A stretch of DNA of 35,829 nucleotides from Bacteroidales bacterium (GCA_031253655.1 JAIRVY010000130.1:1-35829); one strand, 5' to 3'. Numbered from the stretch's first letter, positions 1 to 7,448 are shown. Numbers and translations are program-made. The notes: generated from the sequence alone by a model not told the origin.

Positions 1-26
1 ATGACAACGCGTCAACCGGTAGGGAA

Positions 27-158
27 GGGATTCCTCGCTACGCTCGGAATGACAACGCGGCGGCTGGTCATTAAGCCTGTCGAAATGCCGCCGCCGCATT
101 TTCCGCCCCTCCCATATAGCAAAATTGTGCTGTCATTCCGAGCGCAGCGAGAAATCCC
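27..158. repeat. Dispersed inverted repeat (REP-like)
   Basis: Two 28-base arms, 27-54 and 131-158, are reverse complements of each other at 26 of 28 positions. Each carries the core GGAATGACA / TGTCATTCC. The bases ATGACAACGCG occur at 1-11 and again at 49-59, so a further truncated unit probably lies across the window start. Elements with the core TCATTCCGAGCG are familiar as dispersed palindromic repeats in Bacteroidota and other genomes. An open frame runs through 1-186, but its peptide is translated repeat and I do not regard it as a gene. Confidence 0.7.
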
Positions 159-186
159 ATACATAACGCCTCAAACTAATTTTTAA

Positions 187-547
187 CCAAAAACTCTAAA
201 AAAGCCTGGTTCACACGGATGAAGACTCCTCAATTGGAACTATAGATACCGTATAAATGTTTTTTAAAAATTATCAGTAGTCATGTACAGAAAAAGAAAC
301 ATTCTGCAGGACAAGTCAATAATCCTCAATCATTGGTTTATTTTCAACTAAAATACAAAGAAAAACATCAAACAGTCAGAAAAATATTAGATTCAATTAA
401 AGCAAAGTGCATAGCTTGTAGATAAATATATGAATTTGAGGATATTTTTTTTCAGTTATATAAAAGTTTTAGCTCTATTTTGAAAGTAAAAAAAAACTTG
501 TTAATTTGCACGCTTGATAATAACGGTTAAATTAATGAAAAATCATA
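187..547. other. AT-rich intergenic stretch without a recognisable gene
   Basis: About 360 bases between the repeat and the biotin carrier gene. I find no open frame with protein-like composition, no tRNA fold and no good hairpin. The last 70 bases probably hold the promoter of the next gene. The rest may be decayed sequence. Confidence 0.6.
479..508 (+). promoter_or_regulatory. Possible promoter of the biotin carrier gene
   Basis: TTTG at 479-482 is followed, 18 bases later, by TTAATTTG at 501-508. This is one base off the Bacteroidota -7 consensus TAnnTTTG and correctly spaced from a -33 TTTG box. The start codon lies about 40 bases downstream. Confidence 0.35.
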
Positions 548-1015
548 ATGAAAAATTACAAATTTACCATTAACGACAATAAGTATTCGGTTGATATTGT
601 TGATATTGAAGACAAGATTGCGACAGTAGAAGTAAACGGCACGCCTTATCAGGTTGCGTTGGAAGTAGAAGTAAGAAAACCTGTTTCTATTCCAAAGCCA
701 ATTGTTAAACAGGTAACTTCAGCATCTGCAGTAGTCAATCCCACTCAGCCTCCGTACCCAAAAATTGCGCCCGTTCCGCAAGCGGCCCCTGCCCCCTCCG
801 GCGGAAGTGTGATAAAGTCGCCACTTCCGGGGAGTGTGTTAGATATTTATGTTAATGTTGGAGATGCCGTAAAACAGGGACAGCGCGTATTGATGTTGGA
901 AGCTATGAAAATGGAAAACAATATTGATGCCGACAAAGAGGGAATTGTAAAAGAGATTCGTGTGCAAAAAAGCAGCTCTGTTATGGAAGGGGATGTTTTG
1001 ATTGTGATTGAATAG
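548..1015 (+). CDS. Biotin carboxyl carrier protein (biotin/lipoyl attachment domain)
   Basis: This 155-residue protein carries biotin on a lysine and shuttles a carboxyl group between a biotin-dependent carboxylase or decarboxylase and its carboxyltransferase. The C-terminal domain (about 87-155) has the biotinylation motif EAMKM at 118-122, with Lys121 as acceptor. It is preceded by a Pro/Ala-rich flexible linker (about 66-86). The short N-terminal region (1-50) resembles the gamma-type subunits of methylmalonyl-CoA or oxaloacetate decarboxylases more than AccB. No carboxyltransferase, biotin carboxylase or membrane decarboxylase subunit lies beside it: upstream is non-coding and downstream is the S6 operon. 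Its partner enzyme is therefore unknown. The domain call is firm; the complex it serves is inference. Confidence 0.85.
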   Translation: MKNYKFTINDNKYSVDIVDIEDKIATVEVNGTPYQVALEVEVRKPVSIPKPIVKQVTSASAVVNPTQPPYPKIAPVPQAAPAPSGGSVIKSPLPGSVLDIYVNVGDAVKQGQRVLMLEAMKMENNIDADKEGIVKEIRVQKSSSVMEGDVLIVIE

Positions 1016-1057
1016 GAATTTACCTTATTTGAGCAAATCTTCGTATCATTTTTTTTA

Positions 1058-1065
1058 TATTTTTG
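1058..1065 (+). promoter_or_regulatory. Promoter -7 element for rpsF operon
   Basis: TATTTTTG matches the Bacteroidota -7 consensus TAnnTTTG exactly and is followed by CC. It lies 47 bases before the rpsF start, which gives an untranslated leader of about 45 bases. No convincing -33 TTTG is seen at the usual distance. Confidence 0.6.
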
Positions 1066-1112
1066 CCGCCCTAAAAATAAAGAGGTATTATTAATTTAAA
1101 AATCAAAAAAGT

Positions 1113-1580
1113 ATGTTAAAACAGTATGAAACCGTTTTCATTATGACTCCCGTTTTGTCTGATGATCAGATGAAGGAAGCGGTTAAAAAGTTTGAGAACA
1201 TTCTCCGTGACAAAGGCGCCGAGATTGTTCATCAAGAAAACTGGGGGCTCAAAAGACTTGAGTACCAAATCCAGAAAAAATCTACAGGATTTTACCAACT
1301 ATTTGAATTCAAGGCTGGACCAAATGTAGTGGATGAACTTGAATTGCAGTATCGCCGAGACGAAAAAATTATGCGATTCCTAACCGTTGCCTTAGACAAA
1401 GATGCTATCGCTTATGCTGAGAAAAGACGTACGCATAAATTCGGTCAAAAGAAAGAAAACAAACCGGAGCCCGTTTTTGAATACAAACCAGAACCTAAGT
1501 TTGAAGCAAAATTTGAACCCATTGTGGATATTATTGAAGATATTGATTTAGAACAAATTAAAGAAAATAAGGAGGAGTAA
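1113..1580 (+). CDS. rpsF: 30S ribosomal protein S6, with extended C-terminal tail
   Basis: S6 binds 16S rRNA with S18 on the platform of the small subunit. Residues 1-108 form the usual S6 fold, beginning [10 protein letters not shown] and including the conserved GLKRLEYQI segment. Residues 109-155 are an extra tail. It first has charged, proline-containing repeats around KPEPVF and KPEPKF, then an acidic stretch ending in Glu-Glu. The tail makes the protein about 40 residues longer than a minimal S6. It is first in the rpsF-rpsR-rplI order normal for the phylum, with no ssb between. The rpsR ribosome binding site overlaps its stop codon, so the two are probably translationally coupled. Confidence 0.97.
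   Translation: MLKQYETVFIMTPVLSDDQMKEAVKKFENILRDKGAEIVHQENWGLKRLEYQIQKKSTGFYQLFEFKAGPNVVDELELQYRRDEKIMRFLTVALDKDAIAYAEKRRTHKFGQKKENKPEPVFEYKPEPKFEAKFEPIVDIIEDIDLEQIKENKEE
1571..1577 (+). promoter_or_regulatory. Strong Shine-Dalgarno site of rpsR
   Basis: GGAGGAG lies six bases before the rpsR ATG at 1584 and abuts the rpsF stop codon (1578-1580). Strong Shine-Dalgarno sites are generally rare in Bacteroidota, so this one is notable. Confidence 0.8.
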
Positions 1581-1583
1581 ACT

Positions 1584-1856
1584 ATGGCACAAAATGATAT
1601 TAAATATTTGACTCCCATCGCAGTGGATTTCAAAACAAAAAAATATTGTCGCTTTAAAAAAAGCGGAATTAAATATATTGACTATAAAGACGGTGAATTT
1701 TTAAAGAGATTTGTTAACGAGCAAGGTAGAATTTTACCAAGACGTTTAACCGGTACTTCTTTAAAATTTCAAAAGAAAGTAGCCCAGGCTGTAAAGCGTG
1801 CACGGCACCTTGCCTTACTTCCTTTTGTCGCCGATAATTTAAAAACAAATCAATAG
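1584..1856 (+). CDS. rpsR: 30S ribosomal protein S18
   Basis: S18 pairs with S6 on the 16S rRNA central domain. The 90-residue protein has the family core, with the YIDYKD segment, the [19 protein letters not shown] block (about residues 38-56) and the terminal basic helix [14 protein letters not shown]. Length is normal (about 75-95 in bacteria). It starts three bases after the rpsF stop and is followed by rplI after 12 bases, in one operon. Confidence 0.97.
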   Translation: MAQNDIKYLTPIAVDFKTKKYCRFKKSGIKYIDYKDGEFLKRFVNEQGRILPRRLTGTSLKFQKKVAQAVKRARHLALLPFVADNLKTNQ

Positions 1857-1861
1857 GAGGG
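1855..1861 (+). promoter_or_regulatory. Strong Shine-Dalgarno site of rplI
   Basis: AGGAGGG, seven bases before the rplI ATG at 1869 and overlapping the last base of the rpsR stop region. It is the second textbook Shine-Dalgarno site in this operon. Confidence 0.8.
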
Positions 1862-1868
1862 CATATCA

Positions 1869-2318
1869 ATGGAAATTATTTTGAAACAAGATGTAGAAAA
1901 ATTGGGATACGCCGATGAGTTGGTAAAAGTGAAAGATGGTTATGCAAGAAACTATTTACTTCCTAAAGGATTAGCCATAATGGCTACCCCATCGAATAAA
2001 AAGATGTTGGCCGAAACGGTTAAACAACGTTCATATAAGGCAGAAAAAATTCGCAAAGAAGCAGAATTTGTTGCTGGAAAAATTGATGGTTTAACGCTGA
2101 AAATTGCGCAAAAAGCATCGGAAAAAGGTACTATTTTTGGTTCTGTAAATACTATTGCTGTGGCACAAGCCCTTAAAGAACAGCACGACATTGAAATCGA
2201 CCGCAAGAAAATTATCCTTCCAGCCGAACATATTAAAGAATTGGGCAACTATACTGCACAAATCAGTATCCATAAAGATATTAAGGTAACAGTTAATTTA
2301 GAGGTTATTGCCGAATAA
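1869..2318 (+). CDS. rplI: 50S ribosomal protein L9
   Basis: L9 binds 23S rRNA at the base of the L1 stalk and reaches out from the ribosome through a long helix. At 149 residues the length is typical. The N-terminal domain shows the family signature from VEKLGYADELVKVKDGYARN (residues 9-28) to YLLPKGLA. A charged connecting helix follows (about 45-75). The C-terminal domain includes KASEKGTIFGSVN. It is last in the rpsF-rpsR-rplI operon. Its stop codon is separated by one base from the stop of the convergent acyl-CoA synthetase gene, and no terminator lies between them. Confidence 0.97.
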   Translation: MEIILKQDVEKLGYADELVKVKDGYARNYLLPKGLAIMATPSNKKMLAETVKQRSYKAEKIRKEAEFVAGKIDGLTLKIAQKASEKGTIFGSVNTIAVAQALKEQHDIEIDRKKIILPAEHIKELGNYTAQISIHKDIKVTVNLEVIAE

Positions 2319-2319
2319 G

Positions 2320-4083
2320 TTAATTGAACAATATTTCAATTTCTTCTTCAAATTTCTTGATAATAAAATTCCTTTTCAGTTTAAGAGTAGGAGTAAGTTC
2401 GCCTGATTCTACCGTCCAAGGATAGCCAATTAATTTGTATCGTATTATCTTTTCGGAATCGCCGAAGAATTTGTTGTATCTGTCAACCAACTGTTTAAAC
2501 TTAGCTAATACTTGTGGGTGTGTAATCATCTCTTCATTTGTAGTGTAAGAGATTCCTTCGCGGGCACACCATGAGCGCATATCGCCGAACTCGGGAACGA
2601 TAAGTGCTGCGGCAAACTGTTTGTTTTCACCAATCACTAAAATATTGTCAATCATAGGATGTTCGGTAAATTTATTTTCAATAACGGTAGGTACAATATA
2701 TTTTCCGAATGCAGTTTTAAACATCTCCTTTTTCCTTCCGGTGATACGAACTTGTCCTTCCGGTTCTACCTGACCCAAGTCGCCGGTGTGAAACCAACCC
2801 TCTTCATCAATCACCTCTTTTGTCAGTTCTTCTGCTTTATAGTATCCTTTCATCAAGCAGTGTCCCTTCGTCAGAATTTCGCCATCTTCGGCAATCTTCA
2901 TCTCAATTCCGGGTAATGGAGGACCCACCGTGCCAATTTTAATTCCATCTTTAAAAAAGTTACTCACAGCAATCACCGGAGAGGTTTCTGTTAATCCGTA
3001 TCCTTCCAAAATAGGTATCTTCATAGCATAAAAAATCTTACTTAACTTAGGCTGTATGGCTGCTCCACCCGAAACAACAACCGAAAAACGCCCTCCTAAT
3101 GCCTCTTTCCACTTATTGAGTACTAATTTTCTGGCAATTTTCAACTTCAACTTATACCATTTTGATTTTCCCTCCAACTCAAACTCCAAAGCAATCTTGT
3201 TTGCCCAAAAGAAAATCGATTTTTTAATCCCTTTTTGTTTATGCCCCACAGACAAAATTTTATCATAGAATTTTTCTAATAGCCGGGGTACAGAAGTAAA
3301 GACGTCAGGTCTGATCTCTTTTAGATTGTCGGCGATAGTAGCCATACTCTCAGCATAATAGATTGAAACGCCAACATAATGCCAAGCATAAATCATCATC
3401 CTTTCATAAACGTGGCAAAGGGGCATATAACTTAAGCAACGACTATCTGCCACCACCGGAATGATAGGGGTAATGGCTTTAGCGTTGTTTAACAGATTGG
3501 CGTGAGAAAGCATCGCGCCTTTTGGGTTGCCTGTGGTACCTGAGGTATAGATTAACGTGGCTGTGTCGTCTGTAGTAATAGAATCCTTAATCTCTTGTAG
3601 TTGTTTTGGCGCAGGGTTGGCTATACCCAGTTCAATAATTTCGTTCAAGTGTTTATAGCCTCTCAAATTCCGAAAGGTATAAACATTGTCTTTCAAACTG
3701 GGAATACTGTTTAGAATATTTTCAATTTTTCTAAGTAGTTCCCATCCTGCAACAAACACCATTTTCACATCGGCATGATTCAAAATATATTGATAATCAG
3801 CTTCACTAATGGTGGGATAAATGGAAACGTGGATGGCGCCTACCTGATGAATTGCCATATCTAAGAAATTCCATTCGGGGCGGTTGTTGCTGATGGAAGC
3901 AATTTTATCTCCTTTATTAATTCCTAATTGCAACAAACCATAGGCAATCTGTTCTGCTTTTTGGATATATTGCGTTGTGCTGTAGTGCGCCCACACGCCG
4001 TTTTCTTTGCCGCAAACCGCATCCTCTTTGGGAAAGTTCTGCAATTGGTGAGATAATAAATCAAAAATTCTGGTTACTTGCAT
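2320..4083 (-). CDS. Long-chain acyl-CoA synthetase (AMP-forming)
   Basis: This ATP-dependent ligase activates a fatty acid to acyl-AMP and then to acyl-CoA, in the cytoplasm or at the inner membrane face. The 587-residue protein has the full ANL-superfamily motif set: the phosphate-binding loop YTSGTTGNPKG (179-189), GYGLTETSP (361-369), GWFHTGDLG (429-437) and the hinge/core motif GRKKEMFKT (449-457). Length and motifs match the long-chain ligases common in Bacteroidota (FadD or FAA1-like). The exact acyl chain preference cannot be read from sequence. It stands alone: rplI converges on its 3' end, and murD-murB ends 78 bases upstream of its start. Confidence 0.9.
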   Translation of the reverse strand: MQVTRIFDLLSHQLQNFPKEDAVCGKENGVWAHYSTTQYIQKAEQIAYGLLQLGINKGDKIASISNNRPEWNFLDMAIHQVGAIHVSIYPTISEADYQYILNHADVKMVFVAGWELLRKIENILNSIPSLKDNVYTFRNLRGYKHLNEIIELGIANPAPKQLQEIKDSITTDDTATLIYTSGTTGNPKGAMLSHANLLNNAKAITPIIPVVADSRCLSYMPLCHVYERMMIYAWHYVGVSIYYAESMATIADNLKEIRPDVFTSVPRLLEKFYDKILSVGHKQKGIKKSIFFWANKIALEFELEGKSKWYKLKLKIARKLVLNKWKEALGGRFSVVVSGGAAIQPKLSKIFYAMKIPILEGYGLTETSPVIAVSNFFKDGIKIGTVGPPLPGIEMKIAEDGEILTKGHCLMKGYYKAEELTKEVIDEEGWFHTGDLGQVEPEGQVRITGRKKEMFKTAFGKYIVPTVIENKFTEHPMIDNILVIGENKQFAAALIVPEFGDMRSWCAREGISYTTNEEMITHPQVLAKFKQLVDRYNKFFGDSEKIIRYKLIGYPWTVESGELTPTLKLKRNFIIKKFEEEIEILFN

Positions 4084-4103
4084 AAGTTATTTTTTTGGAA
4101 GCG

Positions 4104-4111
4104 CAAAGAAA
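4104..4111 (-). promoter_or_regulatory. Possible -7 element of the acyl-CoA synthetase gene
   Basis: On the minus strand this reads TTTCTTTG followed by CGC. It is one base off TAnnTTTG and about 20 bases upstream of the start codon. The downstream GCGC resembles the phoH and uvrB promoters in this window. Confidence 0.35.
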
Positions 4112-4161
4112 CATAATATTTGTTAAAATTGGAAGATATTGTTGTTAAAAATTTGTGACTA

Positions 4162-6363
4162 TCAATATCTGTTTACCTCGTATTCTAATTTCACTCCGAA
4201 ACGCTCAAAAACAGAGTTTTCAATTTTTTCTGCCAGAGAAATTATCTCTTTTCCAGTGGCGTTTCCATAATTTACCAAAACTAATGGTTGTGCGGGAAAA
4301 ACGCCGGCATCTCCTTCGCGAAATCCCTTCCAGCCGGAAAACTCAACCAGTTGTGCCGCCGCCATCTTTACATAGCCTTCATTCGCCCCGAAACATACCA
4401 ATTGAGAGTACCGTTTCTGCAAAACATCAAATTGTTCTTTGTGTACCATCGGATTTTTAAAAAAACTTCCAGCAGAACCAATCTCCTCAATGTCAGGAAG
4501 TTTTCTACTTCTAATTTCTAAAACTTTGTCCCTAACAAGTCCCAAAGTTAATTTACTCTGTTTTTGCAATTCATCACGTAAACCTTTATAAGTGAGATTA
4601 TAATTCTCTTTTTTTGCCAAACGGAAAACCACAGCGGTAATTATTACCCTATTTTTCAGTTCATTCTTAAATACTGAATCTCTATAACCAAATTTACATT
4701 CGGCGACAGATAATACTATATATTTTCCGGTATTTACTTCAATGGCGCGAACTTCTTTGATGGTATCTTTAATCTCAGTACCGTACGCGCCAATATTTTG
4801 CACAGGACAACTGCCCACTTTTCCCGGAATTCCTGCCAAATTCTCCACGCCATAAAACCCTCTTGTTACACAATAATCTATAAAGTCTTCCCAATTTTCT
4901 CCTGCTTGCACTTCAATATCAACAAAATCGTCCTTCTCTTCCGAAATGATAATCCCCTTTGTTTTAATGTGAATCACCGTTCCGTTAAAATTTTCAGTGA
5001 AAAAAATGTTGCACCCGCCCCCAAGGAGTAAGAACGGTGTTTCAAATATTTTTTTCTCAAAAAGATAGCCAAATTCCTCCTCTTTATTAATACAAATAAA
5101 GTCGTTGCAAGTGGCTTCTATTTTAAAAGAGTTAAAATTTGTTAATGAAAAAGGCTTATATACACACTGCTTAAATCTGTTTCCGCGTTCTTCAAAGTTG
5201 GTAAATTGGTCGTAACTTGCGGCGGCAGGAGATAGCAGACAAATTTTTCCTTTTCGAGTGTGTGTAATAGCAAAACTGACGATTCTTTGCATATCATTTT
5301 CAATAACTCCTTTCGTAGCCCATTCGGTTTTCATTCTATTTCCGGCAGGGCCCATATACACAACGTTTTCTACCGGATGACTATGCAAATAATCATACAA
5401 AATACTGTAATCTATGCCTCTGTCAAACCCTCCGAGAATCAAAGTGTTAACATTTTTTAAAGTTTTTAAGGCGTAGATGGTGGCTTCGGGAACCGTTGAG
5501 ATAGAATCGTTGTAGAAAAGAATGCCGTGTCTTTCTCCCACAAACTCCTGACGGTGTTCTAAGGGAATAAATGAGGTTATCGCAAGAGTAATTTTATCTT
5601 CTGAAATTCCAAGCTGTTTGCAGGTTTCAATAGCTGCTTCATAGTGGGTTTTGTTGGAAAAAGTATGAAAATCTCGATTTAATTTATTTTGTGTTAACAG
5701 TTTGGTAATCATTCCATCATCATTGTTATAAATAAACGAATCATTTTCGTTTTGATATTTTGCAATGTTGAATTTTGCCTCACAGTAATTCGAAAAGGAG
5801 GTAAAGTGATCTAAATGTTCCTGATAGAGATTCAGCAGAACGGCGATGTGGGGTGAGTGTTTAACATATTCTAACTGCTGCGCAGAGAGTTCTGCAACAA
5901 CAATAGTTTCTTCATCAATATTATCTATAATATCGAAAAATGGAATCCCGATGTTGCCTGCCAAAATCGCTTTCCTCCCGCACACCTTGAGAATATGATA
6001 AATCAGGGAAGCAGTAGTACTTTTTCCTTTTGTACCTGTTATTCCAAGGGTTTGTTTACCAAAATATTGCAAAAAAAAGGAGGTTTGAGAACTTATTTTT
6101 TCAGTATCAATATCTTTTAAATTTGCTAAACTTATTCCGGGTGTCTTCAAAACAATATCGTAAGCATTCAAATTATTCAAATAGTCGTCCCCACATACAA
6201 TAGTTGTTTTATCATCTTGAATATCAACATCATTCTTATCGAGAATAGTAATATGATTTTCGGGTAAATATTTTCGTATAAAGTGAATAGAGGATTTCCC
6301 CTCTCTCCCAAAACCGAGGATAGCGATTTTTTTATCTTTCAGAAGTTTGGTAATTTCGAACAT
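4162..6363 (-). CDS. murD-murB: MurD-MurB fusion: MurD2-like Mur ligase fused to UDP-MurNAc dehydrogenase
   Basis: A 733-residue cytoplasmic peptidoglycan-precursor enzyme. Residues 1-405 are a Mur ligase: Rossmann start KKIAILGFGREG, ATP loop GTKGKST (110-116), Glu158, His183, carbamylatable Lys197, Arg271, and the C-terminal SPAAASYDQF motif. Residues 407-733 are type I MurB, which reduces UDP-GlcNAc-enolpyruvate to UDP-MurNAc with FAD and NADPH. They include LLLGGGCNIFF, GIPGKVG, the catalytic set Arg561, Ser633 (GSAGSFFKNP) and Glu729. In the ligase half the usual NDSKATN is NDSIST (285-290) and the usual GG-DGK lysine is Arg315 (GGFDRG), as I recall for Xanthomonas MurD2, which adds L-Glu. 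I chose the ATG at 6363. In-frame starts at 6426 (TTG) and 6417 (ATG) add a non-conserved leader and crowd the promoter. Confidence 0.9.
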   Translation of the reverse strand: MFEITKLLKDKKIAILGFGREGKSSIHFIRKYLPENHITILDKNDVDIQDDKTTIVCGDDYLNNLNAYDIVLKTPGISLANLKDIDTEKISSQTSFFLQYFGKQTLGITGTKGKSTTASLIYHILKVCGRKAILAGNIGIPFFDIIDNIDEETIVVAELSAQQLEYVKHSPHIAVLLNLYQEHLDHFTSFSNYCEAKFNIAKYQNENDSFIYNNDDGMITKLLTQNKLNRDFHTFSNKTHYEAAIETCKQLGISEDKITLAITSFIPLEHRQEFVGERHGILFYNDSISTVPEATIYALKTLKNVNTLILGGFDRGIDYSILYDYLHSHPVENVVYMGPAGNRMKTEWATKGVIENDMQRIVSFAITHTRKGKICLLSPAAASYDQFTNFEERGNRFKQCVYKPFSLTNFNSFKIEATCNDFICINKEEEFGYLFEKKIFETPFLLLGGGCNIFFTENFNGTVIHIKTKGIIISEEKDDFVDIEVQAGENWEDFIDYCVTRGFYGVENLAGIPGKVGSCPVQNIGAYGTEIKDTIKEVRAIEVNTGKYIVLSVAECKFGYRDSVFKNELKNRVIITAVVFRLAKKENYNLTYKGLRDELQKQSKLTLGLVRDKVLEIRSRKLPDIEEIGSAGSFFKNPMVHKEQFDVLQKRYSQLVCFGANEGYVKMAAAQLVEFSGWKGFREGDAGVFPAQPLVLVNYGNATGKEIISLAEKIENSVFERFGVKLEYEVNRY

Positions 6364-6426
6364 ATTTTTCAGCGTGCAAAAGAAAGAAAAAAACGATAAT
6401 TTCAAGGTATTTTTCATATAAAACAA

Positions 6427-6434
6427 TATTTTTG
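6427..6434 (+). promoter_or_regulatory. Promoter -7 element of phoH
   Basis: TATTTTTG, a perfect TAnnTTTG match. The predicted transcription start is near 6437, leaving a leader of about 20 bases before the ATG at 6457. It forms the left half of a near-palindrome with the divergent murD-murB promoter. Confidence 0.6.
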
Positions 6435-6436
6435 CG

Positions 6437-6444
6437 CAAAATTA
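6437..6444 (-). promoter_or_regulatory. Promoter -7 element of murD-murB
   Basis: On the minus strand this is TAATTTTG, a perfect TAnnTTTG match. The two -7 elements are only two bases apart and back to back around TTTTGCGCAAAA (6430-6441), so both promoters cannot readily be occupied at once. The predicted start, near 6434, gives a leader of about 70 bases to the chosen ATG. Confidence 0.55.
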
Positions 6445-6456
6445 TTTATCCTTTTA

Positions 6457-7419
6457 ATGGAAAAAAAAATCAATCTTGAAACTCACACAGCCATTGGTGT
6501 TTATGGCAAAAATAATGGAAATATTGAACTCCTGTCCCACATCTACCCAAAGTTGAAAATTACAGCCCGCGGAAACGAGGTGAAAATCGTAGGTGAAGAT
6601 TCGGAAGTGGAACTCTTTGAACAACGGTTTCAATTACTGCAAATCCATTTTGATCGCTTTGGAAAAGTTACCGAAACTGATGTGCTCAATATCACTTCTT
6701 TGGAAGACGACTCATTTTATCGTTTGGATAAAGGCACTATTAACAGTGAAATCTTACTTCATGGCCGCGAAGGTCGTATCATCAAAGCCATTACACCCAA
6801 CCAAAAAAAAATTGTGGAAAGTGTGGAACAGAACGACATGATTTTCGTCATCGGACCTGCTGGAACAGGAAAAACATACACAGCAGTTGCTTTGGCTGTG
6901 CGCGCCCTCAAGAATAAACAGATTCGGCGAATTATCTTAACCCGACCCGCTGTGGAAGCCGGAGAAACACTCGGTTTTCTTCCCGGCGACTTGAAAGACA
7001 AACTAGACCCATACCTCCAACCCCTCTACGATGCTCTTTGGGATATGATGCCCATGCAGAAATTGCTCTCTTATATGGAAGATAAAACAATTGAAATAGC
7101 CCCCCTGGCTTTTATGCGAGGTAGAACATTGGATAACGCTTATGTTATATTAGATGAAGCACAAAACGCAACTAAATCACAACTGAAAATGTTCTTGACA
7201 CGAATGGGGAAAAACGCTAAATTTTTCGTTACTGGAGACCTGACACAAGTAGATTTGCCTCGAAACCAGCAATCAGGATTGGTGTTGGTTACCCAAATCT
7301 TGAAAGATATAAAAAAAATTGACTTTATTTACATGAATCAATCAGATGTGGTTAGACATCACCTGGTTACGAAAATTATTGATAGATACGAAGAATTTGA
7401 GAAAAATATTAATTATTAA
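6457..7419 (+). CDS. phoH: PhoH-family ATPase (YbeZ-like)
   Basis: A cytoplasmic P-loop ATPase of the PhoH/YbeZ family, linked in other bacteria to RNA processing and ribosome maturation. The 320-residue length is usual. An N-terminal RNA-binding-like region (1-110) with IYPKLKITARGN is followed by Walker A GPAGTGKT (133-140), the family block RPAVEAGETLGFLPGDL (163-179) and Walker B DEAQNAT (233-239). TGDLTQVDLP then matches the SF1-type motif. The common partner ybeY is not adjacent here. It is followed after 29 bases by mnmD on the same strand, probably co-transcribed. The family is certain; its cellular role is known only in outline. Confidence 0.93.
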   Translation: MEKKINLETHTAIGVYGKNNGNIELLSHIYPKLKITARGNEVKIVGEDSEVELFEQRFQLLQIHFDRFGKVTETDVLNITSLEDDSFYRLDKGTINSEILLHGREGRIIKAITPNQKKIVESVEQNDMIFVIGPAGTGKTYTAVALAVRALKNKQIRRIILTRPAVEAGETLGFLPGDLKDKLDPYLQPLYDALWDMMPMQKLLSYMEDKTIEIAPLAFMRGRTLDNAYVILDEAQNATKSQLKMFLTRMGKNAKFFVTGDLTQVDLPRNQQSGLVLVTQILKDIKKIDFIYMNQSDVVRHHLVTKIIDRYEEFEKNINY

Positions 7420-7448
7420 ATATTAATTTATATAATTTTTTGTGTTGT

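Noticed and set aside
1-186. Open frame of 61 codons at the window start
   Set aside because: It is translation through a dispersed inverted repeat. The peptide is Arg/Pro/Thr-rich repeat sequence with no start signals.
6363-6426. N-terminal extension of MurD-MurB, with a Phe-rich stretch resembling a signal peptide
   Set aside because: It starts at TTG or a weak ATG within a few bases of the predicted transcription start and is not expected in a cytoplasmic Mur enzyme. The conserved sequence begins at the ATG at 6363.
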